Assembly (NCBI GenBank): GCA_964019135.1
Contig: OZ025265.1
Location: 19,009,143-19,073,142, forward strand
DNA: 64,000 nt
Source: Arenicola marina
Taxonomy: Eukaryota > Annelida > Polychaeta > Arenicolidae
Direction of reading: 5' to 3'
Of this stretch, positions 1 to 12,700 are shown in pieces. The notes beneath the pieces were generated by a model. That model saw nothing but the letters and a program-made list of their open reading frames with translations, did not search any database and had not been told where the DNA came from. Numbering within the stretch: position 1 is the stretch's first letter; each line of letters begins with the position of its first letter. The position numbers and the translations under genes are program-made.

Positions 1-556
1 ACATACTGATCTGTGGTCTAGTGCGCTAACCACTACACCAGAGATCCCCAGGACATATTGATCTGTGGTCTAGTGCGCTAACCACTACACCAGAGAGGCC
101 CCCAGGACATACTGATCTGTGGTCTAGTGCGCTAACCACTACACCAGAGAGGCCCCCAGGACATACTGATCTGTGGTCTAGTGCGCTAACCACTACACCA
201 GAGGCCCCCAGGACATATTGATCTGTGGTCTAGTGCGCTAACCACTACACCAGACCCCCAGGACATATTGATCTGCGGTCTAGTGCGCTAGCCATTACAC
301 CAGGGAGGCCCCCAGGACCTATTGATCTGCTGTCTGATGCGCTAACCACTCCACCAGGGAGGCCCCCAGGACCTATTGATCTGCGGTCTAGTGTGCTAAC
401 CACTACACCAGAGAGGCCCTCAGGACCTATTGATCTGCGGTCTAGTGCGCTAACCACTACACCAGAGAGGCCCCCAGGACCTATTGATCTGCGGTCTAGT
501 GCGCTAACCACTACACCAGAGAGGCCCTCAGGACCTATCGATCTGTGGTCTAGTGC
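1..556. repeat. About 55-bp tandem array built from a tRNA-SINE head, about 10 copies
   Basis: Each unit holds GGTCTAGTGCGCTAACCACT followed by ACACCAGAG and GGCCCCCAGGAC. The reverse strand of a unit reads TGGTGTAGTGGTTAGCGCA, a pol III A box, followed by the middle of a tRNA-like body. The unit stops before a B box. The same head is seen in SINEs at 18900-19072 and 54830-55165. The array lies in intron 10 of the SLC4 gene and runs to the left edge. Confidence 0.9.
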
Positions 557-658
557 GCTTACCACTATATCAGGAATGTCTCACGGCGCCCATAAGAGGA
601 TAGATATATGAAATGTGGCCATTTCAAAATGAAATTTGGTCTCCAGAGTGGGTCTCAC

Positions 659-768
659 CTGCCACTTCGCTCCAGAGTGGGGTCTCCGTGCTCTTCCTCC
701 TCTGGCTCTTTGGTCAGCAGTCCGTTAGGAAGCCCGGACTTCTCGTCCGCGGGTTTCTTCCTGCCGGC
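659..768 (-). CDS. SLC4 exon 10 (linker to first membrane segment)
   Basis: Codes residues 434-469 plus two bases (phase 2). Acceptor CCTGGCAG|GCCGGC at 769/768; donor GGCAG|GTGAGA at 659/658. Reads [30 protein letters not shown] and TLERSG. It corresponds to the EKRK...ELQRTGR segment just before the first transmembrane helix. The next exon should start with the last base of an Arg codon and lies left of the window. The 12-base string CCCACTCTGGAG occurs on both sides of the donor, 29 bases apart. Confidence 0.88.
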
Positions 769-3700
769 CTGCCAGGAGACATCAACCAATCCATCTATCA
801 CCCCCGTGAAAACCCAGTGAGGTGGCCCCGCCCAATACACCGTTCCACACTCGGAGCTGAGTCCCGACAACACGCGTGAGTCCTTTTTCATAAATCGTGA
901 GCATGAAATTGACAATCATAGCTGATGGTAGGTACAAATGAAAAGTACTCATCTCTGAAACTGACAAGAAAGTGACATGCTGCTTTGTTTGTCGGACATA
1001 ACACCCGTGGAAGATCTTTGTTCGCCACATGATTCAATAAAAGCAACAGTGACGTCATAGATGATTGACAGCCTGGATCGGTTTATTGTAATTTATAAAG
1101 GCAGGTTGGGTGTTTGCTTGATTTGCTTGGGACTTTGTAAACATTCTTGCAATCTATTTCTAAATTATGTCGTCCCATCGAATACATTTATTGCACATTT
1201 ACCCACCTGAGACGGCACACTCTTGGGCGGCTCAATCCTGATGTTAGGATCCCACTCGCCAGGTGGCAGCACTGTCACCTGGTCCAAAAACTCGTCGATA
1301 CCAGCCAAGAGGTCCTCTCTATTTCTGGCTCTGTACGCCACTTCGTGGAACACCTGTAACACAATAGGAGCAGCTTCTAAATTACCATCCAATCAGTTTG
1401 CATTGCTGAGACGAGAATTCACCCACCAGCAAACGTTTCTCCTTTTAAACGGAGAAACGAAAAGTTTAAGTTTGCTGTTGTTGTGTACATGAAGGCTAAA
1501 GTAGGCCCTGATACCCTGGTTTAGATTATTTTTGTTCTACAATTTATATTATGAGAGTTTTTGACATTTTATATTATACTTAACAGTTGTCTATTTATGT
1601 ACCTCAGCAAGAGGAATTTTGTATAGGCTTTGCCTGATTTATAATTGTAAAAAGTAAAAATATGTTTAAACCAAATGGGGCACTTTTAAATAGAAAGCTA
1701 CGATAAAACGATACCATGTAGTGGTCATTTAACTCGTCCAGCACCAAGTGGTTTAATACAACCATCCAATCGATCAGATGCATTTTTATGAATAACCCTG
1801 CATAGAATGGTGCGGTTGAAAGTGTCAACGAAACTATACGATTGGCCATTCACTCACCTCGTCCGACATGAGCGTGGCGATGGAGCGGCCGATCTCGTGG
1901 TACCGCTTCTGGCTGCCCTCGGGGCCCAGCAGGATGAAGAGGAAGCGAGTCGGGACAGGGACCTCGGTCAGCTCGCCAAATATATCTGCCTTAGCGAGGC
2001 GGGTGAAGGCCATGATAGGCACTGTGAGGAAGTCCACCTCGCCCACCAGGATGTTGCTGGCCTCAGCACCCGCCGGAATCTTCTTGGCGAAGTGCTGGTT
2101 GAACTGAAATGATGATGATAATAATAATAATAATAATAATAATTGTATGACGATTAATAACAATTTTATTAATATAGTAATAATTTTAATAATATAATAA
2201 TGTTATTAATATAGTAATAATTCTATTAATATAATAATTTTATCAATATAATAATAATAATAAAACAATAGTTCAGGCTAATTGTAATGAAGAGTGGTGA
2301 ATACGACACCTAAACCCTCATTTCATTTCATTGCCTCCAATTGTTTTTTTTAGCCTATCTAACAATTAGCGCGTATGGAAGCTAAAGTGCGCCAGAAACT
2401 TAAGACTTGTTTCGGGACCGATGAAATGAGATTTAATTTTAACATGATCCATGTGAAGATAGCCCGGCACTGAGCAATGATTTGTGGATCTGCAGCCCAC
2501 ACCGCATAACAACTGCGCTAAGAAGACTCCAACCAAAGAAAAAAAAAGGAAATTCCAACAACACTGAGACAGAGAGTGAACTGTGGCACACCTTATACTG
2601 TGAGGGTGTCTCGTGTAGGTCGCCCCCGGCTGAGCCCTCATTTCTGTTCATATTGGCGCTGCTGGCTTTGCTGCCAGGTGTGAGGTGCGCGCCGCTGGCA
2701 CTCAGCTTCATGCTCTCTGCAATTATATATCATTCACGCTACGTGAGTGAAAAGACATCCACGCAAAACGGGCGAGAAACGATGCTTTGAGAAATGTCTT
2801 GCCTCCTTTCTTGATAAGGGAGAGAATTTAATAGCTGAGCCTCTTCAACTTATCCAGTCCGGCATAGTTAGAAGGCATTGAAAGGCATTGGTACTGCAAA
2901 ACAAAATGCAACACCCGATATTAGATGTAACAAAGGGCTTTTGAAAATAGAACGAAGGCCTTTCATTTTGTAAATGTCCTTTATTATACACTTCTTGTTT
3001 GGCCAAAAAATGAGATAATGTTTTACCGCTTTTGAATCAAGAGGAATCGAAGTGTTATTTCGGCATAAAAATTACCACAACCTAACAAAAATCACCTCAC
3101 TCTCCCAAACAGATCTGTAAAGAGTTATATCTAGTATATAATGACTATCAGGTGCCGCTTAGACAATTAACAGCAATACATTTCAAATTATCCTCACAAT
3201 TTCACTGCTGTTTTCTCCGTATTAGACAGGTACAGATGCTAATAGCCGCATTCTGCATGCCACAATTCACGATATCACAGCATGCTGTGAAAACTACCCC
3301 TCACATTTTTTTCACTAGATGTCAATCATCACGAAATCAGGAACAAAAGCAGAACTATTAACTGGCAAAGCATGCGAAGAATAAAACCTTACATTTTGAC
3401 GATTCAAATACCACCTGGTATGTATCTATATTGTCAACAAATACAAAAACCGCACTCAAGGCAAACGAGTCAAATTAACCACAAACTTAAGCAATACAAC
3501 AATACTAAAATTCAGTTTTGCGCATTAACACTATACAAATGAAGAGTTTCATATAGTGTTACATGTATTTGTTATAATGTCTACAAATGCCACAGCACAA
3601 ACCAGGTAATAGGCACCAGACAGTGCGTGGCCGGAGCTCAGCAATATTGCCCGACACGTTCAGTCATGGGCATCGGCTGCAATCGTGTACACTCAGTGAC

Positions 3701-6700
3701 TCACATGCGGCTTATGTAATTGCATATTATTTTTTTTACCAAAAATATCTCAAGACGATATTTAATCCTTATCTCTCATTAATAGGAAAAATAATAACGT
3801 TTGGCTTATGCTATGCCCCTACACCTTTCTATCTGACTGTTGTTATTGAACGTTTTGTTTACTGTCTAAATGGCTAGTAACAAATATGACATTCGGTCTA
3901 TATAATGCCCCTGTTACTTTCTTTTTAATAATATAAAAACTCTATATAGATTGCTCTGATTAGCTTTGTATAGTGTTTTGGCGCTGCATTTTAGTGCTTC
4001 ACTTTAGTCTGCTGCTTCTCACCAAGGATTTTAGTTGGCGTGAATAAGACTAAGAACAGATGAAGATCATGGCCAAATTTTGAAGAGTAAGCTTAGTGCG
4101 GAGCGCTAACTTCCCGACAATTTTCAAAGAAAGGCATAGGATTTTTATCCCAAACATTTCAAAGACATTTTACTCCACAGTTTTCGAATCGAAGAAGACA
4201 ATTGCATTTTTATAACCCACATTTTGAAGAACGTCCAATATTTTTGATACACGAACATAGACATTGATTTTGGTCGCAGCTGGGACTGTCACTATGGAAT
4301 TTGTGTGTTGTGCGTGTTTTGTACATTCTAACCCAATTTTTAATGCTCACAATGGAAATAAATACAGTGAAACCTCTATTAACCGAATGTACTTGTTGGA
4401 TATCTTCGGTTTATCAAGGCTCAAGAACGAGATAAAGACCGAAGAAATCGGAAGCTGGAAAGATATCCGATATTGACAGCATTTCGGTCTGGGGAGGTTT
4501 CACCGTAATGTCAATTAGCATGGTTTCGTGCCACTAGACAAGGCGTGTCGGTTGAGGAAAAGACCAAGACGGACCGCAGGCTGCACGCTGAAATCTCCAC
4601 ATGCCAATCACCACAAGACGGACACAACTGGCAACTTTAAATGGCGAACAAACCAGTGTAAAGCACGTTCGAGGGTTGGGGGGTAATTAACGTTAGGAAA
4701 AATAAAGAAGGGAACTTAACGCTGGAGCGATTGGTGGGGAAGGCTGTGGAGGAGGAGGTGGTGTAGGTGGGCATAAATTGGGTGGGGTAGGGGTGGGGGT
4801 GGAGCAGTTTACCTGACTTGTTGACCTCCGAGTGGTCCTTGACGTCGCCACTACCCCCAGAGGCGCCCTCTGATGGTGGGGCAAAGGTCAAGGTCAAAGG
4901 CAAGGGCAAAAAGGTTGGTTATATTTACACTGCAGCTTGCAGAGTAAAGCCATACCCGATACTTACCAACGCGATGTGCTTTTTATTTAAATGAAGGATC
5001 CCACTCCCATTGTTATCATTGCAATAATAATAGTCATATCTCAAAAGCACGTAGAAGAGATGGCATGAAGAGCATGTAAAAATGTGTAATTAATTATAAA
5101 GAAAGGGCGAGCTGTCCAGACATGAACACGTCGCGCACACATAAACCTAGCTTTGAAAACCTTAAAAAAAGTTATAAAAAACGGAAGATAACGTGGTGAC
5201 TAACGCAGACCAGCTGAGTTTCCTGTGACATCGCACCGCGAAAACTTCTGCTCAACACCGAAGGATTCAATGAAGTAGTACATAATAGACGGGCTGCGTG
5301 TGTTGTCAGGTGGTCATGTACTTGTTCACATGAGATAACTTGATAGGGATATATGCGAAAATATTGGGCTACATTTTCGCCGTGGCTTTCGCCGGGCCGT
5401 GGCATTTTGTGAGAGAAGGAAAAAGGCTGGCGTCTTGTGAAACGCCAGGAACATTGAGAATGGGCGAGATTGATGTGGGTCCCAACTGCGACAGAACTGA
5501 CGGCCGAGTAGGATGATTGAAGAAGAACACTTCTACAGCAATTCATGCGCCACAGGCATGATGGCAAAGCAAAATAATGGTGGTGGATAATTTATCTCCA
5601 TATAAGATAAGTTATCATAATTTGCTCGAATGTGAAAACCATCCAAACTTTTTACATTTCTGACTTAATCAAAAAGCAAAATTGAGAAAAAAAAGGAAAT
5701 TATTAACATAGTGAGATACCGAATGTCCTTGCACTTGCGTGGAGGCTACGAACGCCGATAGGCTGTGGGGAAGGGCAATGAACAACATAGTCACAGCCGT
5801 AACATCTGACAATACTACGATCAGGAAAGGAAATGAATGATGCCTAAATGGGTTGTTGTTTTAGGCCATCTTTGTGTACAAGGAAGCTAAACAGGGAAAA
5901 CAAAAGATTAATTGAAGAAGACAGAGTTTGGTGCGCATAAGTATCGGCATTGCAGTTTAGTCCAGTTTTTCGCAGTTTAGAAGGACCGCGGGGCTTAGTC
6001 GGCTAAAGTTACCATGTAAACGATTGGCGATTTTAGTCGACTAAGCCCCGTAGACAGCTAAACTATGTACGTGAAATAAATAGGCCACGGGGGTTGAAAA
6101 GAAACGACAGTAGGTATATAAGAAGCGAAAAATGGCCGCGAAACGGTAGTCTTCGGACAAATAACAAATGGCACCACACCCAAGGCACAACGCTTCTGGC
6201 GTACTGCACAGAACGAACACATACTGAAGTCCTACAGACGGCTACGGACGACTTCAATAACAAATGGCAGGAAAACTACTGGCGCCAATACTAAAAAAAA
6301 CTTGCAAACTAAGACATTTATTCAGCTTAATTCTAAAACATAATGCCACGGATGAAGCCATGACTGGAATGAACCAGATATCTGATCTGATATCTCATGT
6401 TAAGATGTAGGAGAACATGAAAATCTTTGCATTGATGACACCTTCTCGTTCAAACATGGATGCCTAATATGTAGATGACTTTGATCCTCATAAAATAAAT
6501 ACCAGAAGAGGCAACAGAGCCAAACCCGTGAAGCACAATAAACAGAACAGTTTCGCCAGTACATTTTCTTTTGGAAGTGCCATGACATATGTCATCGTAT
6601 TAGAACATTAATAAACAAAATAATAATAGCATATAGTAGAACCGATGGCAAAAAATGTACATAAAAAGCACTATTACAACAGATATTATAAACATGAAAA

Positions 6701-9700
6701 AAATAATATTAATAACATGTATAAAATAACTATACAAAAATAATATAAAATAAACTGACACTGCTACCGTCCGTCGTTGCTTACCTTTGTTTTCAAGTTT
6801 CTTTTCTGAATTTTTCTTGCCGATGTCGGCCAGCGACCTGATAAGTGGTAGTCCCTTCGATTCGGAGTGCTTCTTGTCGTGTTGATGTCTGTGTCGGGAG
6901 AGGAGAACCTCTGAGACGAGTTCCCGCTTTTCGGCGTCCAACTGACGGGACGCCACCATCTGATCCAACACCAGATCTGCAACAAATACCAGTAAGATAG
7001 CTCATTGGCTAGGTTGGTTATAGCGATCCGATCAAACACCAAATCTGCAGCAAATACCGGTACTATATCTCAACGGCTGGGATGGTTACAGCGACTCTGT
7101 CAAACACCAGGTCTGCAGCAATCGCCGACACATAGCTCATTGGCTGAGATGGCTCAAGCCGGTTTCATTTCCGTAACTTGCATCATCAACTTTGTATAGG
7201 GTCACATCAATTACTAAAGTATAAACATACGTTTGGTGCTTAGGGGCAATTTTGTGTGCAGGCCTGAAGGCTAAATTGGGCCAAGAAGGGAGGTGAAAAT
7301 CAAATCGGTCTTTGAAAAGTCCAGTCACAGAATGTGGGATGGGTTTTATCTCGGGCCTGTGACGGATTTCACGAACGCAGTTTAGTCGACTACGGGGCTT
7401 AGTCGGTTAACGTTACCATGTAAACGATGGGCGATTTTAGTCGACTAAGCCTAACAGCCGGCTAAACTGTGTACGTGAAATAGGTGACTGGTGTCACAAT
7501 GGGGCGCGGCCAAGTGGGTGCGACAAGCCTCACCTGTGATTTCCTGAATGGTACTGCCCTCGAGGTCCAGCATGACTGTGCCGGACATGATTCCCTTCCT
7601 CAGTTCAAACAGTGAGTGCAGAGAGAGCGTGGCCACGAAGGGCTTGGACCACCGCTCGCCACCCTCCTCCACATCTTCCTCAAACTTGATCCATCTGCAA
7701 ACAGTGGGCAAAATGTCGGTGTTTTAAGTCGCTGTTGTGGGTAAAATCGGCCTTTTTGCTTTTTGTTGTTTGTTTTAACATCGAGTTTTGTTTTAAGGCG
7801 CTGTTTAAGGTAAATTTGGTCAAAACATCGTGGGAAGCCACCCTTCCGACAGTAATTGGTGTCTTAGGCCGCTTTCGTGCACACAAGGGGTAATATGGGC
7901 CGATGCCCCAGTGGAACGGCAAGATCCCTAGCGACCGCACACCCCTCACCCCACCTACACCCTACACCCCAGACCCCACCTACACCCTACATCCCTCACC
8001 CCACCTACACCCTACACCCCAGACCCCTCAGCCCACACCCCTCATCCCACCTACACCCTACACCCCAGACCCCACCTACACCCTACATCCCTCACCCCAG
8101 ACCCCTCAGTCCACCTACACCCCACCCACACCCCTCATCCCACCTACACCCTACACCCCTCAGCCCACCTACACCCTACACCCCAGACCCCTCAGCCCAC
8201 ACCCCACCTACACCCCAGACCCCTCGTCCCACACCCCTCCTGCACCCTACACCCCAGACCCCACCTACACCCCTCACCCCACCTACACCAGAGACCCCTC
8301 AGCCCACACCCCACCCACACCCCTCATCCCACCTACACCCTACACCCCAGACCCCACCTACACCCTACACCCCTCATCCCACCTACAGCCTACACCCCAG
8401 TCCCCTCACCCCACCTACACCCTACACCCCAGACCCCTAACCCCATCTACAACCCAGACCCCGCAGCTCACATTCCCCACCCACACCCCTCATCCCACCT
8501 ACACCCCTCACCCCACCTACACCCCAGACCCCTCAGCCCACACCCCAGACCCCTCAGCCCACACCACACCTACACCCCAGACCCCTCATCCCACACCCCA
8601 CCTGCACCCTACACCCCGGACCCCACACCCTACCTACACCCTACACCCCAGACCCCTCAGCCCAAACCCCACCTACACCCCAGACCCCTCATCCTACACC
8701 CTACACCCCAGACCCCACACGCCACCTACACCCCTCATCCCACACCCCGCTACACCCCACACCCCGCTACACCCTACACTCCTTACCCCACACCCCGCTA
8801 CACCCTACACCCCTCACCCCACTACACCCTACACCCCTCATCCCACACCCCGCTACACCCTACACCCCTAATCCCACACCCCGCTACACCCTACACCCCT
8901 CTACATCCTACACCTCTCATCCAACCCAACTAAACTCTACACCACTGATCCCACATCCCCCTACACCGCTCATCCCGCCAAACTACACCCTACACCCCTC
9001 ATCCCACACTCCCCTACACCCCACATCCCACAGCCCACAGGCCCCCTACACCCCACAGCCCTCACCTGGCCGTCTCCTTCCACTCCTTGTCGCCATTTTC
9101 GCCGACCGAACGCAGTTCGTCCATCTCGCAGAAGATGTCGTGTATGTCGTCATCCTCCTCCTCCTCGCCGCGCCCCAGCAGGAACTGAACGCGCTCCGAG
9201 GGCGGCGTGCCTACGTCATAGAACACACACAGGCACATGTACACACACGTACACACAGGTATATACACACACAGCACAGAGCGGGGACATCGCATGGCGG
9301 AGGAATCTCGCATCATTGGTGATTCGGTGTCGCCGGCAGTGTCTGTACCCATCTTCTCCGCCGCAGTCGTCAAGGAAACAAACTACCCTGGCAACAACCC
9401 CGTCGTCAAGGAAACAAGCTACGCTGACAACAACCCCGTCGAGTAAAAAACAAGCTACCTTAACAACAATCCGGTGTGCACTTCCAACACCTATATACAA
9501 GTACGACTAGGACTTATTTTCCATTGTCAAGGAGACAAAGTTACCCTAACAACAATCTTTAATACACAACCATCCAAATATCGACAACTGAGACATATCA
9601 CCAGATGGACAGAGGAATCTTTAAAGAAGGACGTAACTTTATATATAGAGATGTCTTCGAAGATAATGGACAGATCTGGATCTGGGGTTGATGATGATGG

Positions 9701-12700
9701 GCGGTCGAAGAAATGCTTAATCCATATGCAGATTTCAGACATTTAATTTAATAAACAAATATGTAATTACTCTTGATTGCCTAACAAGTGAAGCTGATAT
9801 CCGATTGCTGCCGCGATACGAATTTAAGTTACTTCTTGGCAGCTAAAACTATAAAAACGATATGGAACTATTAACATAGTCACGGTGTAAAGTACTTTGC
9901 CGAGCCAGGACTGGTTGGGTTAAATTAAGAACTTGTATGGCAGCTGCAAAGATATACATATGAGCGTTAACCACTACCGCTGACTACTATTCGGGTAGTT
10001 CGCTTCACGTTGTAAAGCACTAGATATCTATCTACATGATTGGTAAGGTTAAGATAGGAATGCCAACGATGTACAGAAGAGTGTTGTAGCTACCACACAA
10101 TTATATCTGTATTCCATGAGTTGACGAAAGACGAAAGAATACATTGATTGGATCTATAATCATATAGTGTTAATGCCTACAACATAAACCTGATTTCAAA
10201 ATGGCCGATATCGACAGTGGGACCAAAACCTACATTACACATAAAAGGCCCAAACAAAAATTAGTTTATTGAGACAGATAGCCTACCACTGGGCGTTACT
10301 TAAATTGCACGACAATTATCTATCCATCTTCGATGCATCTTGGGTAGGACTGTCCACTACAATAAATGCAACACAACAAACAAACGAAAACCTAAATGAG
10401 CAGGTTTCTCGTTTCAACAGGCTCGACCTGGGGTCGCTCGAGACGTGACAGTGCATCAAGCCAGCGGATTGGAGACATTGCAGGGGTGCAAGCTTCCGGT
10501 GCAGCTGCACTTAGCCCCGGCTCGACTACATAGCCACGTGCCCTCAGCCTGAAGCTCACCGCAGCATGTCCCTTAACTAGTCTTGCTGATTAATAATACA
10601 TTAATTAAGCCTGAATTAATTGGCGGTTTTTGTGCCACCTTTATTCATGGGCTAAATAGGGTCAAGACACTTTCGGCTGGGTTATGAAGGACGCGTGAAG
10701 GTCGGTCAAAGAACCGAAGTAGAAGGGTACCACGGAACCACGTCGCCGGGTATATTACCACCCCCACCCCCCTTCCGCCTCACCACCAGCTCCTACCCTT
10801 TATACAAGACATCGTATAGTAGTCCTGTGCCTCGTAACTCCATATCTCTAGAATGACCTGCGAGAGTATGCACCTGCAATATATCGTAAGTATCCCTCTA
10901 TTGGACGCTAAAACATATGAACCTCCGCATACCGTAAAACTCCTGTTTATATTATAAGACATCTGAAAAAACGGACGTCAATGAACCATAAACCTCGCTT
11001 TATCGGACACACGAGAACGCGGTCATCGATGCAGTACAACTATCTTCATCGTCACATCATAAATATGAACTTTTACGGTAAAATTTCTTTATCAGCTAAT
11101 TTCGAAAATTTGGATATCAAGACTTAACATGATAATATGAAGGTTTACAGTAAACTTTCTTTACCCGCTATTTCGAAAATGTGGATGTCAAAGACTTAAC
11201 ATATATTAATATACCGTACATAAAATATACCAACATATTTAAGACACCAGAGCATTCTTGACGTCCATTAAATTCATCGTTATTCTAACGGCCAACATCG
11301 AGTCAACTAACTGCCATCGCACGCTACTGAAAGAGGGCAAGCACTTCAAAGGCGAGTCGATCCACACAGACAAAGAATGGAAAGCAAATCGCTTTTTGAA
11401 AGCCATCCAATGATTCGAAACGTACTTAATGACTTATGTACACGGAACATCTCGGGTTAGTTAGTGTCAGAGACGGTGATTCGCACGCGGCTACACTCAC
11501 AGTGATATTCAAACTGCACAAACTGCAGGGCAGGTGGGCATGGGGGGTAAGGGTATGGGTGGGGGTAATGGTATGGGTGTGGGTAGGGATAGGGGTGTGG
11601 GCGTGGGTAGGGGTGTGGGTGTGGGTTGGGGTGGGATATGGAGTCGGAAGGGGTGTGGGAGGTCTGGTAGGGGGGGGGCGAGAACTGGAGTCATAGGGGA
11701 TGGAGTGGGGGGGAAAATGTGAGTCGGAATGGGTGTGGATGGGGGCGGGGAAGGGGGCGGGGAAGGGGGCGGGGAAGTGGGTGGGGGGTAACGACACGGG
11801 TATAGCCTGAGAGGCTGTACAAAGACGTGTACAACGAAACGACATCCAATAATGATAATAATGTACCAGAGTCTGCAAACGACAATGGCAAAGACGATAG
11901 CAATTGCATGGTGCAGGATGGAAGCCATGGATTGTTATATCCATCTTATTATAAAGTAATGCCTCCTGGGATCTCTCTCCATTACGGATGCCATCTATCG
12001 CATTGATAACGATAATGTTCGGCGTTCTAGGGCATCTTTGTACACACAATGGCTTAACCGGTCTTAAGGCCCTCCTGCCAATACAGAGAGGGAAACATTG
12101 GCGACAAAGATGGCCGATCGGTCGCTTCAGGTTCCGGTTTAGTATCGGATCACGCTACCAACTGAGTCATACCAGTGTAGGACCACGTGTAGGTTGGTGT
12201 AGTAGGCCACCTAGTGAGGGGAGGTGGGGGGGGGGGTAGGGGTCGTGGGGGTCAGGTGGTTGCAGGAGAGGGGGAGGTGGAGGGTGGCATTCACAAAGGT
12301 GGCTGGATTAGTTCAAGAAAGATTAAAAAAACGTACAAAAAGGGGAATGAGAGAGGCGGAGAAAAAATATCGTTCCACTAGAAACACAAGAACGACATTG
12401 AAATGTAAGGAGTAAAACTGTCAGAGGCATCGAGCAGACCAGCTGGGCTCCCATTGGGTCTGACTTGACCGTTACATTTGGAAAGTGGACTTGATATTTG
12501 ACTCATTCTGCATCAGATAATTAATTCTGCTACATACGCACCCATCGAAACTTACAGGGCGATGAGCTAAGAATTATTGGGGAACGTATAGACAAAAACG
12601 TACAATGAAAGGAGGCAAGGACATATAATTACAATCAGAATTTATACATAATAATATTAAAGTTAATGCACGGAATTATTTTAACTCTGATGTTGGATGG

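Noticed and set aside
5172..5567. 131-codon minus-strand open frame in SLC4 intron 5
   Set aside because: No motif, no splice or start context of note and no similarity recognised; the length is possible by chance.
7919..9060. Telomere-like CCCTA repeat
   Set aside because: CCTACACC/CCAGACCCC units are irregular and never form a run of a telomeric hexamer; the array is bounded by two SLC4 exons.
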